A stretch of 64,000 nucleotides of DNA from CAWCKS01 sp963763485 (GTDB taxonomy: Bacteria > Pseudomonadota > Alphaproteobacteria > Rhizobiales > Xanthobacteraceae): assembly GCA_963763485.1 (NCBI GenBank), contig CAVXOW010000006.1:744001-808000 (forward strand), in the 5' to 3' direction. How positions within the stretch are numbered: position 1 is the stretch's first letter; each line of letters opens with the position of its first letter. Of this stretch, positions 1 through 8,750 are shown piece after piece. Made by a program: the position numbers and the translations under genes. A model generated the notes under the pieces. That model saw nothing but the letters and a program-made list of their open reading frames with translations, did no database searches and had not been told where the DNA came from.

Positions 1-254
1 GCGAGATCACGATCGACAAGGGCCGCGTGCAACAGTCGAACTTCAACGATTACCGCATGCTCCGCATCGACCAGGTGCCGCCGATCGACGTTCACGTCAT
101 CAAGAGCGGCGAAGCGCCGGGCGGTATCGGCGAGACCGGCGTGACAGCGAGCGCGCCTGCGCTGCGCAACGCGATCTATGCGGCAACCGGCGTCGCGCTG
201 CAGCGGCTGCCGATCGATCGCTCGAAGATCGCGCTGGGGAAGAAGAAGACATGA
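1..254 (+). CDS. Molybdopterin-binding subunit of xanthine/aldehyde dehydrogenase family, C-terminal end (partial)
   Basis: The frame is open from the left edge (codons start at position 3), so the gene begins outside the window and only about 83 C-terminal residues are seen. The tail contains GEAPGGIGETGV, the Gly-Glu-rich segment that in the large subunits of molybdenum hydroxylases (isoquinoline 1-oxidoreductase beta type, CoxL/XdhB relatives) carries the catalytic glutamate near the C-terminus. The stop codon overlaps the start of the following tri-heme cytochrome c gene (ATGA), a pairing typical of periplasmic aldehyde or N-heterocycle dehydrogenases that pass electrons to a membrane-bound cytochrome. 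The substrate cannot be told from this fragment. Confidence 0.85.
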   Translation, partial: EITIDKGRVQQSNFNDYRMLRIDQVPPIDVHVIKSGEAPGGIGETGVTASAPALRNAIYAATGVALQRLPIDRSKIALGKKKT

Positions 255-1582
255 GCGCGCGCCGCGTGATTCTCGCGATCATCGTGATCGCTCTTGCCGG
301 GGCCGGCGGCGTCGCCTGGTATTTGCGAGGCCCGGGCCCGCTCGCATTCGCCGAGGCTCCGGTCGCGCTCGCCGACTACAAGGGCGCCAACCCGACCGGT
401 GCGCCCGCGCAGCTTGCGCAGGCGAGCCTGATTGAACGCGGCGAATATCTTGCGCATGCCGCCGATTGCGTGGTCTGCCATACGGCGACGGGCGGCAAGC
501 CGTTTGCCGGGGGGCTTGCCTTCAAGCTGCCGTTCGGCGCGCTCTACTCGACCAACATCACGCCAGACAAGGACACCGGCATCGGCAACTACAGCGACCA
601 GGATTTCCTCAATGCCATGCATCGGGGTATCCGGCGTGACGGCGCGCATCTTTATCCGGCGATGCCGTTCACGTCCTACACCTCGATGACCGACGCCGAT
701 GCGCTGGCGATCAAGGCCTATCTGTTCAGCCTGCCGCCGGTGCACGCGTCGCCGCCCGAGAACACCCTCGCCTTCCCGTTCAACCAGCGCTGGGCGATGC
801 TGTTCTGGTCCGCGGTGTTCAATCGCGACGCGCGCTTTGCGCCCGATGCCAGCAAATCGCCAGCCTGGAATCGCGGCGCCTATCTTGCCGAAGCGCTGGC
901 GCACTGCGGCGAATGCCACACGCCGCGCAATCTCGCCTTCGCGCTCGATAACCGCAACAAGTTCACCGGCGCCGTTACCGCCGGCTGGCGCGCCTTCAAC
1001 ATCACGTCGGACAAGGCCACGGGCCTCGGATCGTGGAGCGACGACGACATCTTCTCCTATCTCTCGGCCGGGCACGTCGCCGGCCACGGCAGTGCATCGG
1101 GCCCAATGGGCGAAGCCGTCGACGAGAGCTTCAGCAGGCTGACGCCGGATGATGTTCACGCCATCGTCGCTTATGTGCGCACGATACCAGCGCGGACGTC
1201 CGATCTTCCTGCCGCTCGCACAACGCTGGCGTCCGCGTCGCACCGCGAGGGTCCGGACAACCCGCTGGGCAAGAAGGTGTTTGAGGGCGCCTGCGTCAGC
1301 TGCCACGGCTGGAGCGGCGAGAGCGCGATCAATCCGATGGCGACATTGACCGGCGCGTGGTCGGTCAACGACCCCGCGGCGACCAACGTGGCGCAGATCG
1401 TGATCTCCGGCACCAAACGAACCTCGCCATCAGGCGCGCTCTCGATGCCGGCGTTCGGTGCCACCCACTCCGATGCCGAGATCGCCGCGGTCGTGAACTA
1501 CGTGACCGCGCGGTTCGGCGCCAGGGGATCGCGGCTGACGGAAGCCGACATCGCTACTCTAAGGAAGCAGACGTCGGACTAG
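251..1582 (+). CDS. Tri-heme c-type cytochrome, electron acceptor of the upstream dehydrogenase
   Basis: A 443-residue protein with an N-terminal membrane segment (about residues 5-25) and three CXXCH heme c sites: CVVCH at 73-77, CGECH at 219-223 and CVSCH at 348-352. This is the layout of the cytochrome subunit of membrane alcohol/aldehyde/gluconate dehydrogenases, with three tandem class I cytochrome domains exported to the periplasm. It starts inside the stop codon of the molybdenum-hydroxylase subunit (ATGA), so the two are translationally coupled and probably form one complex feeding electrons to the respiratory chain. The C-terminal domain carries a conserved Met-containing segment (LSMPAFG) suited to be the sixth heme ligand. 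Reading frame is intact. Confidence 0.92.
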   Translation: MSARRVILAIIVIALAGAGGVAWYLRGPGPLAFAEAPVALADYKGANPTGAPAQLAQASLIERGEYLAHAADCVVCHTATGGKPFAGGLAFKLPFGALYSTNITPDKDTGIGNYSDQDFLNAMHRGIRRDGAHLYPAMPFTSYTSMTDADALAIKAYLFSLPPVHASPPENTLAFPFNQRWAMLFWSAVFNRDARFAPDASKSPAWNRGAYLAEALAHCGECHTPRNLAFALDNRNKFTGAVTAGWRAFNITSDKATGLGSWSDDDIFSYLSAGHVAGHGSASGPMGEAVDESFSRLTPDDVHAIVAYVRTIPARTSDLPAARTTLASASHREGPDNPLGKKVFEGACVSCHGWSGESAINPMATLTGAWSVNDPAATNVAQIVISGTKRTSPSGALSMPAFGATHSDAEIAAVVNYVTARFGARGSRLTEADIATLRKQTSD

Positions 1583-2268
1583 CCGCGTCTGCGAGCCGTC
1601 AGATCCGACACCCGCGCAAGAATAGCTTGGCGCAACTCCGCGCCCGCGCGCATGATTGCGCCGCGCGTTGGCGCGGCGCGGTGACCGAACCATACCGCGC
1701 GCTGCGGCTCGAAGATCAGCATGCCAAGCAGCATGCCGGCGGCTTCATCGGGATCGTCGAGGGCGATCAGCCCCCGCCCTGCTGCAACTTCAACCAGTCG
1801 CCGAGCGCACCTACAGTGCGCCGCATCGCATATTCGTAGAACGACTCCGCCATTTGCGGGAACGCGTCGCTCTCGGCCAGGACCATGCGCTGGATGGCGA
1901 TGACCTCGCGGTCGAGCACGAGCTCGCCGCACACGATCAGCGCGTCGCCCAGCGCGACCTCGAAGTTGCGAGTTCTCGCAGGCGCTCAGATTCACCGCAT
2001 TGACGAAGCGGTCGATGCGCTGCCGCACCATCTGCTCGAACAGCACCGCCTTGTTCTCGATCAGGCGATAGACCGTCTTGGTCGAGACACCGGCGGCGCG
2101 GGCGATCGCCTCCATGCTGGTTGCGGCAAAGCCCTTCTCGGCGAACACGTGGCGCGCCGCCTCATAGATGATGTCGCGCGTCTCGGCATCGGGCCTGACC
2201 TGCGGCCGGCCACGTTGCGGCCGCGCGTCGGCAAAGTTTTCGTCATGCATTGCGGCGTCTTTTCTCAT
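1579..2268 (-). pseudogene. TetR family transcriptional regulator, interrupted by two compensating frameshifts
   Basis: The N-terminal part (about residues 18-75) is a normal TetR helix-turn-helix: YEAARHVFAEKGFAATSMEA followed by IARAAGVSTKTVYRL. From about position 1975 to 1775 the reading frame is wrong. The homologous protein (FEVALGDALIV, then MVLAESDAFPQMAESFYEYA) is read in the neighbouring frame, and the original frame returns with GLIALDDPDEAAGMLLGM. The first lesion looks like one extra base and the second like one missing base in a C/G run. The gene is divergent from the emrAB-type efflux genes, the usual place for a repressor of that pump. It is either a pseudogene or carries two sequence errors. 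Confidence 0.8.
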
Positions 2269-2307
2269 GCCATCCAGCCATGCCGTTCGATGCGGCCAGT
2301 CATTCCA

Positions 2308-2353
2308 TTGACTAATCCCAGATAGCGCCTATTTTGGAAAACATCAAGTTTCC
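2308..2353 (+). promoter_or_regulatory. Putative emrAB promoter and TetR operator
   Basis: In the divergent TetR-emrA gap there is a -35-like TTGACT at 2308-2313 and a -10-like TATTTT at 2330-2335, 16 bases apart. Immediately after it lies an imperfect palindrome GGAAA-8 nt-TTTCC at 2336-2353. Position and symmetry fit a TetR dimer site that would block the efflux promoter. This is inference from sequence layout only. Confidence 0.4.
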
Positions 2354-2435
2354 TAATTCGCAAAACCAGCACCGAAACTCGAAAATTCTCTTTGGTTTGC
2401 AACGTGATAGGAAGAGCCGGTGGTCGAGGAAAAAA

Positions 2436-3641
2436 ATGAGTGAACATCCGTCATCTTTCAAGGCCGAGCAGCAGGTTTCGCCGCAAACCGCGCAGAACCT
2501 GGTTGCCGGCGATCACAACACCGAGATCACCGCGAAGCCGAAACAATCGCTGAAGGACCGCCTGCGCCGCGCGCTGCTGGCGACCGCGGCGGTCGCCGTG
2601 CTCTCCGGCGCATCGTGGTACGGCTACGACTACGTCACCGTCGGCCGCTTCCTCGTCTCGACCGATGACGCCTATGTGAAGGCCGACAACACCACCATCG
2701 CGCCGAAGGTCTCCGGCTATCTCACCGCAAGTCATGGTCGGCGACAACGAGCGCGTCGGCGCGGGCGCAGTGCTGGCCCGCATCGACGACCGCGATTTCC
2801 GCGTCGCGCTCGCCCAAGCCAAGGCCGACGTCGCTGCCACGCATGCGGCGATCGCCGAGCAAGCAGGCGCAGCTCGACGCCCAGCAGGCGATCATCGACG
2901 CCGCCAAGGCGACGCTCGATGTCGACAAGGCGCAGCTCACCTTCGCCGAGCAGGAGAACAAGCGTTACTCCGACCTCGCCACCTCAGGCTACGGCAGCGT
3001 GCAGAACGCGCAGCAGGCGCAGTCGCGCATTTCGACCTCGCAGGCGACCCTGCAGCGCGACACCGCAAACCTTGCATCCGCGCTGAAGCAGGTCGACCTC
3101 TTGAAGGCCGACATCAGCGAAGCGACCGCGCAGGCCGCGCGCGCCGAGGCCGCGCAAGCCCAGGCCGAACTGAACCTGACCTACACCACCATCATCAGCG
3201 CCGATCGACGGCGTGGTCGGCAACCGCACGCTGCGCGTCGGCCAGTTCGTGCAGGCCGGCACGCAATTGATGTCGGTGGTGCCGCCGAACGGCGCCTATG
3301 TCGTCGCCAACTTCAAGGAGACGCAGCTGACCGACGTGCACAAGGGCCAGGCCGGTCGACATCAAGGTCGACATGTTCCCGGGCAAGGTCGTGCACGGCC
3401 ACGTCGACAGCCTCGCGCCGGCGAGCGGCCAGGAATTCGCCCTGCTGCCGCCCGACAACGCCACCGGCAACTTCACCAAGGTGGTGCAGCGTATCCCCGT
3501 CAAGATCGTGCTCGATGCCGGCAACCAGCCGGGCATCGACCTGCGCCCCGGCATGTCGGTGATCCCGACGATCGAAACCACGGCGACGGCGCTTCAGCGT
3601 CGTTCGTCGCCGCCGCAAAGGTATCGGGCAAGATTTCCTGA
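2436..3641 (+). pseudogene. emrA: EmrA/HlyD-type periplasmic adaptor of a multidrug efflux pump, multiply frameshifted
   Basis: ATG at 2436 follows a GAGGA ribosome site. The protein can be followed through all three frames. It has an N-terminal TM (about residues 48-65), the biotinyl-lipoyl-like motif DDAYVKADNTTIAPKVSGYL, a long coiled coil (KAQLTFAEQENKRYSDLA and on), the second lipoyl half (PIDGVVGNRTLRVGQFVQAG) and the C-terminal beta domain (LRPGMSVIPTIETTAT). The frame changes near 2728, 2860, 3200 and 3352, each time by one extra base, and near 3590 by one missing base, restoring a plausible C-terminus FVAAAKVSGKIS. Net length is in phase (402 codons). EmrA carries drugs from the inner-membrane MFS partner to an outer-membrane channel. 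Confidence 0.8.
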
Positions 3642-3651
3642 AGGTCGTGCG

Positions 3652-5281
3652 ATGTCCAGTCCAGCCCCGTCGCTCTCGACCGCCGCACCGCGGAGCTCGA
3701 CCACACCATCTAACGTGCTCGCGCAGGTAAACCCCGATCGCGCCAGCACCATCACCTGGATCGCCGTGCTCGCCGCCCTGATCGGCTCGTTCATGGCGAT
3801 CCTGAACATCCAGATCACCAACGCCTCGCTGCTCGACATCGAAGGCGGCATCGGCACCGGCGTCGACAACGGCTCCTGGATCTCGACCTCATATCTGATC
3901 GGCGAGATCGTGGTGATCCCGCTGACCGACTATCTCAGCCGGGTGTTCTCGTTCCGCCGCTACATGCTGGCGAGTGCCACGCTGTTTGCGACCTTCTCGG
4001 TCGCCTGCGCCTTCACCCACGACCTGCCCTCGATGATCGCGATGCGCGGCCTGCAAGGCTTCGCCGGCGGCGTGTTGATCCCGATGGCGTTCACGCTGAT
4101 CCTCACCAAGCTGCCGAAGCCGCAGCAGCCGGTAGGTCTCGCCCTGTTCGCGCTGTCAGTGACCTTTGCGCCCGCGATCGGCCCGACCATCGGCGGCTAT
4201 CTCACCGAGAACTACGGCTGGCAGACCATCTTCTTCGTCAACGTGGTGCCGACCGCTGCGATGGTGACGGCGCTTTACTTCACGTCTCGAAAAACAGCCG
4301 ATGCAGCTTAATCTGCTCAAGGAAGGCGACTGGGCCGGCATCGTCACCATGGCGATCGGGCTGTCGTCGCTGCAGGCGGTGCTGGAGGAAGGCAACAAGG
4401 ATGACTGGTTCTCCTCGCCCTTCATCGTCAAGCTCGCGATCGTCTCGCTGGTCAGCCTCACCGCGTTCGTCTGGATCGAGCTCACCGTCGAGAAGCCGCT
4501 GATCCGCCTGCGCCTCTTGAAGGGCCGCAACTTCGGCTTCGGCACCACTGCGCTCACCCTGGTCGGCTTCGCGCTGTTCGGCTCGGTCTACATCCTGCCC
4601 GCCTATCTCGGCCAGGTGCAGCACTATAATGCCGAGCAGATCGGCCAGGTGCTGGCCTGGACCGGCCTGCCGCAGCTTATTCTCATTCCGCTCGTGCCGC
4701 CGCTGATGAAGCGGTTCGACATCCGCTACATCGCCTTCACCGGCCTGCTGCTGTTCGCCGCAAGCTGCTTCATGAACACGACGATGTCGCTCGACTATGC
4801 CGGCGACCAGCTGTTTCTGCCGAATGTCGTTCGCGCCATAGGTCAGGCGCTGGTGCTGACGCCGCTGACCTCTGTCAGCACCGCCGACATCGCGCCGCAG
4901 GATGCGGCCGCGGCATCCGGCATCAGCAACATGTTCCGCAATCTCGGCGGCGCCATCGGCACCGCGGCGCTCGCCACCTTCATCACCAAGCGCGAGCAGT
5001 TCCACTCCAACATCATCGGCCAGGCGGTGACACTTGGCCGCGACGAAGTCCGTGCCCGGATCGAGCAAATGACCAATTACTTCCTTGCCCATGGCGTCAC
5101 CGATACCGCGGTTGCAAAGCAGCAGGCGATCATCGCGCTCGGCAATGTCGTCAAACGGCAGGCACTGGTGCTCGGCTTCAGCGATGCTTTTGCCGTGCTT
5201 GGCGTCGTGCTGGCACTCGCCGCGGTCATCCTGTTGCTGACCAGGCGGCCCAAGACGTTCGGCGGTGCAGGAGCACACTAG
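3652..5281 (+). pseudogene. emrB: EmrB/QacA family MFS multidrug exporter (DHA2, 14 TM), one frameshift
   Basis: ATG at 3652 lies 10 bases after the emrA stop, preceded by GAAGG. The product (about 542 residues when corrected) is a DHA2-family proton-driven exporter. It has the first TM with SFMAILNIQITNASL, the motif near TM2 ending in GSWISTSYLIGEI, then LTDYLSRVFSFRRYM (motif A) and the TM5 antiporter signature LFALSVTFAPAIGPTIGGYL. Near position 4281 the frame changes by one extra base, so the first part ends at 4311 while the protein continues as QPMQLNLLKEGDWAGI up to 5281. Forms a tripartite pump with EmrA. Conservation on both sides of the lesion suggests either recent inactivation or a sequence error. 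Confidence 0.85.
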
Positions 5282-5579
5282 GCCGAGCAGCAAAGCGCTG
5301 GTTGCCCATCACCCGTTGCTTGCGGAGCTAACAGCCCAGCGAGCCGATCCGCTGAAAGCCGTTTGCTTCAGCCATCGATGTAGCCGCCGCTGCAATTGAG
5401 CTTTGCGCGAATCCCCGCGCGGCCCCGGTTGAACCCGCAGTGAACGTTATATCGCCATTGTGCTGGGCGATTTTTCACCCAACGGTCTGTGATCGGCCGC
5501 CGCGCCAAAACGTTTGTAGCAGCACCGCGGAAGCTCCATCCTCCGCTTGCGCAAAGAGCATCCTAACGGAGAACCTGAC

Positions 5580-6149
5580 ATGCGATTACCCATCATCCCG
5601 CCGAAGGATCTCGATACTGAACAGCGCCCGCTTTACGACGACATGAAGCAGGGCATCGCCGCGAATTTTCAGGGCTTCATCAATGTTCGCGAGGACGGCG
5701 CGCTGCTCGGCCCGTGGAATCCCTGGCTGCACGATCCGAAATTCGGGAAGCCGGTCTGGGAATTGACCAAGACCATGGTGTCAAACCCATCGCTGCCCGC
5801 ACCGGTGCGCGAGGTTGCCATCCTGGTCACCGGGGCGCATTTCAAATCGGCCTACGAACTCTATGCCCATGTCATCGTCGCCGAGCGCCGCGGCCTGGCC
5901 GACGACAAGCTCGCGACGATCGTCGCAGGCCAGCGACCGACGAACCTGACACGGCCGGAAGCGGTCGCCTATGATTTCGCCTACGCGCTGGTCAATGGCG
6001 GCGTGCTCCCCGAGCTGACTTACCGCGCCGCGGTGGAGCAGTTCGGCGAACACGGCACGGCCGAACTCTCCTATCTGGTCGGGCTCTACTGCATGGTCTC
6101 GGTGACGCTGAACACCTTCGACGTACCGGTACCCGAGCCCGGAAGCTGA
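5580..6149 (+). CDS. Carboxymuconolactone decarboxylase (AhpD-like) family protein
   Basis: A 189-residue all-helical protein starting at the ATG at 5580, which has a GGAG ribosome site about 10 bases upstream; a longer in-frame start at 5547 lacks one. The core PVREVAILVTGAHFKSAYEL followed by YAHVIVAERRG is the CMD-fold helix pair. The usual CXXC cysteines of peroxidatic AhpD proteins are absent, and the His-containing YAHVI stretch is retained, as in the 4-carboxymuconolactone decarboxylase and hydrolase-like branch. It stands alone between the efflux locus and the peptide ABC operon; its substrate is unknown. Confidence 0.8.
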   Translation: MRLPIIPPKDLDTEQRPLYDDMKQGIAANFQGFINVREDGALLGPWNPWLHDPKFGKPVWELTKTMVSNPSLPAPVREVAILVTGAHFKSAYELYAHVIVAERRGLADDKLATIVAGQRPTNLTRPEAVAYDFAYALVNGGVLPELTYRAAVEQFGEHGTAELSYLVGLYCMVSVTLNTFDVPVPEPGS

Positions 6150-6285
6150 CGAGACCTCGCGCCTGTTGTGCACGATGTCAGCGGCGCTGCCTCTTTTTGA
6201 GCGACACACTGATTGTCCTTAGTGCTTTCCAGAGCTTTTGAAATCGCTATAGTTTGTGATCCATTCAACGCCCTGGTTGCGCACC

Positions 6286-7803
6286 ATGAAAATTTCGCGA
6301 CGAGCCCTCATTCAAGGCGCTGCTACGCTGCCATTCCTGACGCGATCGGCGTTCGCCCAGCGCGAACTCAACGTCCTGCGCTTCGGGCTTTCGGCATTCC
6401 CTCCGAACCTGCAGCCCTGGGTCAACACCGGCGCCGCCTCGGGCACCGTGAAGATGCTGGTCAACCGCAGCCTCGTTGCCTACGACGCCAAGGGCGAGCT
6501 GCGTGGCGAGCTTGCGACCTCCTGGAGCATCGACGGTGATGGCGCCTGGGTGTTCAAGCTGCGCCAGGACGCGGTCTTCCACAACGGCGAGCCGGTCACC
6601 GCAGACGACGTCAAGTGGTCGATCGAGCAGATCGCGGCCGAGAAATCGACCGCCTTCATGCGCACGCAGTTCCAGAACGTGACGAAGATCGAGGTGCCGG
6701 ATGCGCAGACCATCCGCCTCGTCACCAGGGAGCCGCTGGCGGTCGTGCCGACGTGGTTTGCCAACTACAACACCTTCATCATCTCGCGGAAATCAGCCGC
6801 CAACGAGCCTGTGGGCTGCGGCCCGTTCCGTATCGTCGCGCAGGAGCGCGGCACGTCAATTGACCTCGAAGCCTTCGACAAGTTCTACAAGAAAGGCTTC
6901 CCTAAGCTGAAGGGCATCAAGTTCATCGTCTATGCCGACGAGAACCTGCGCAATGCCGCGCTTGCCGCCGGCGACGTCGACATCATCGAATACGTGCCAT
7001 GGCAGGCGATGAGCGCGGTCGAGAGCAATCCCAAGCTGAAGCTCGACGCTGTCGAGGGACCGTTCATGTGTGTGCTGTTCAACGCCACCAAGCCTCCGTT
7101 CAACGATCCCCGTGTCCGGCGCGCGGTCGCTCACGCCGTCAAGCGCGAGGACATCGTCAAGGCCGCGTTCTTCGGCCGCGGCAAGCCGCTCGAGGGCGTG
7201 CCGATCCCGGAAAGCACGCCGTGGTACGACGCCGATCTCGCCCACGGCTGGAAGTACGATCCCGAGCGCGCAAAAACGCTCCTGAACGAGGCCGGCTTTG
7301 CAAACGGCTTTTCGGCGAACCTGCTGGCAACCGCGCAATACGGCATGCACAAGGATACCGCCGAGGTCGTGCAGCAATATCTCGCCGCGGTCGGCATCCA
7401 GTGCGAGCTGCAGCTGCCCGACTGGTCGACGCGCGTCGCCCGCGGCGGCCAAGGCCAATACGACATCGCGATCCACGGCCTCGTCGCCGAGAACAACGAT
7501 GCCGATGGGCTGACACCGCTGATCGACACGTCGCTGCCGCCATCTTACGTGCGCTCGTTTGGCTTGAGCGCGCCACGCACGACGGCGGCGCTGGCGCGCG
7601 GCCGCGCCGAATTCGACCAGGCCAAGCGCATTGCGATCTACAAGGACATGCAGCGTGCCGCCCTTGAAGAGGTACCATTGGCCGGCCTGGCCTGGCGATC
7701 GCAGGGCTATGGCATGGATCGCAGCGTGAAGGGTTTCGCCAACCTGCCGGGCGCGCTCACGGCCTATTCGGGCCGCACGCTGGAGGAGACCTTCTTCGGA
7801 TGA
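6286..7803 (+). CDS. ABC transporter substrate-binding protein, peptide/opine/nickel family (SBP_bac_5)
   Basis: 505 residues from the ATG at 6286. The N-terminus MKISRRALIQGAATLPFLTR has an RR pair and hydrophobic core, resembling a Tat signal, ending at AFAQ. The family-5 binding-protein features follow: LATSWSIDGDGAWVFKLRQD, then GEPVTADDVKWSIE and the later FNDPRVRRAVAHAVKREDIV. These proteins deliver di/oligopeptides or related amides to a DppBCDF-type importer. The stop overlaps the start of the permease gene (ATGA at 7800), so this is the first gene of a coupled operon. The later creatininase and D-aminoacylase suggest that the ligand is an amide- or D-amino-acid-containing compound. 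Confidence 0.92.
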   Translation: MKISRRALIQGAATLPFLTRSAFAQRELNVLRFGLSAFPPNLQPWVNTGAASGTVKMLVNRSLVAYDAKGELRGELATSWSIDGDGAWVFKLRQDAVFHNGEPVTADDVKWSIEQIAAEKSTAFMRTQFQNVTKIEVPDAQTIRLVTREPLAVVPTWFANYNTFIISRKSAANEPVGCGPFRIVAQERGTSIDLEAFDKFYKKGFPKLKGIKFIVYADENLRNAALAAGDVDIIEYVPWQAMSAVESNPKLKLDAVEGPFMCVLFNATKPPFNDPRVRRAVAHAVKREDIVKAAFFGRGKPLEGVPIPESTPWYDADLAHGWKYDPERAKTLLNEAGFANGFSANLLATAQYGMHKDTAEVVQQYLAAVGIQCELQLPDWSTRVARGGQGQYDIAIHGLVAENNDADGLTPLIDTSLPPSYVRSFGLSAPRTTAALARGRAEFDQAKRIAIYKDMQRAALEEVPLAGLAWRSQGYGMDRSVKGFANLPGALTAYSGRTLEETFFG

Positions 7804-8750
7804 CGCGATGGATCCTGCGGCGCATCGCGGTCTCGGTCGCCCTCGCCTGGATCGTCGCGACGCTGGTGTTCCTTGCGCTGCACATGGTGCCCGGCGATCC
7901 CGCCGAGCTTTTGCTTGCCGCCGGCAATGTCGCGCCCGACCCAGCCGCGGTCGCCGAGCTGCACCAGAAGCTTGGCCTCGACCGGCCGCTGCTCGATCAA
8001 TATCTGTCGTTTCTCGTCCGGCTTGCCCACGGCGACCTCGGCAATTCGCTGGTCGACGACTACCCCGTCACCCGCGAGATCGCACTCCGGCTGCCGCGCA
8101 CACTCGAATTGATCGTTGCCGGAGCGCTGCTTGCGGTGCTGCTCGGCATTCCCACGGGAACTCTTGCCGCGGTCTATCGCGGCGCCTTCGACCGCATCGC
8201 GTCCGTCACGACAGCATTCGTGCTTGCCGTCCCGGTGTTCGTGCTGGGCACGCTGCTGATCCTGTTGCTCGCGCAAACGCTGCACGTGATGCCGGCAGGC
8301 GGTTACACGCCGATCGATCGCAATCCCGCGCAACATTTCACTCTGCTGGCGCTGCCGGCGACCGTCATCGCGGTGGGGCTTGCCGCCGTCATCTTCCGCA
8401 TGACGCGAGCGTCCGTGCTCGATGCGCTGACGCGCGACTTCGTGCGCACCGCGCGTGCAAAGGGACTGTCGCCGTCGCGCGTGCTGGTGCGCCACGTGCT
8501 GCGCAATGCGCTGATCCCGGTGCTGACGGTGCTCGGCCTGCACATGGGCACGCTGCTCGGCGGCACCGTGCTGATCGAGTACGTCTTCAACTGGCCCGGC
8601 TTGTCGACGCCGTTACTGCGCGCCGTCGAAGCGCGCGACTATCCGATGGTGGTCGGCATCGTGCTTACCGTTTCGAGCCTGTTCCTACTGATCAACCTCG
8701 TAATGGACATCCTCTACGCCGTGCTCGACCCGCGGGTGCGCGCGTCATGA
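7800..8750 (+). CDS. Peptide ABC transporter permease, DppB type
   Basis: 316 residues, six predicted TM segments, starting inside the stop codon of the binding-protein gene. N-terminal ILRRIAVSVALAWIVATLVF and the signature HMVPGDPAELLLA belong to the DppB/OppB branch. The cytoplasmic EAA loop is read as DFVRTARAKGLSPSRVLVRH, the site that docks the ATPase subunit. Its stop overlaps the next start (ATGA at 8747). It forms the transmembrane channel together with the permease half of the downstream fusion protein. Confidence 0.93.
   Translation: MTRWILRRIAVSVALAWIVATLVFLALHMVPGDPAELLLAAGNVAPDPAAVAELHQKLGLDRPLLDQYLSFLVRLAHGDLGNSLVDDYPVTREIALRLPRTLELIVAGALLAVLLGIPTGTLAAVYRGAFDRIASVTTAFVLAVPVFVLGTLLILLLAQTLHVMPAGGYTPIDRNPAQHFTLLALPATVIAVGLAAVIFRMTRASVLDALTRDFVRTARAKGLSPSRVLVRHVLRNALIPVLTVLGLHMGTLLGGTVLIEYVFNWPGLSTPLLRAVEARDYPMVVGIVLTVSSLFLLINLVMDILYAVLDPRVRAS

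Noticed and set aside
7808..8746. Extension of the permease-ATPase fusion back to 7808, giving 927 residues
   Set aside because: The extra sequence is the wrong frame of the DppB gene; the ATG at 8747 overlaps the dppB stop and begins the real permease N-terminus.
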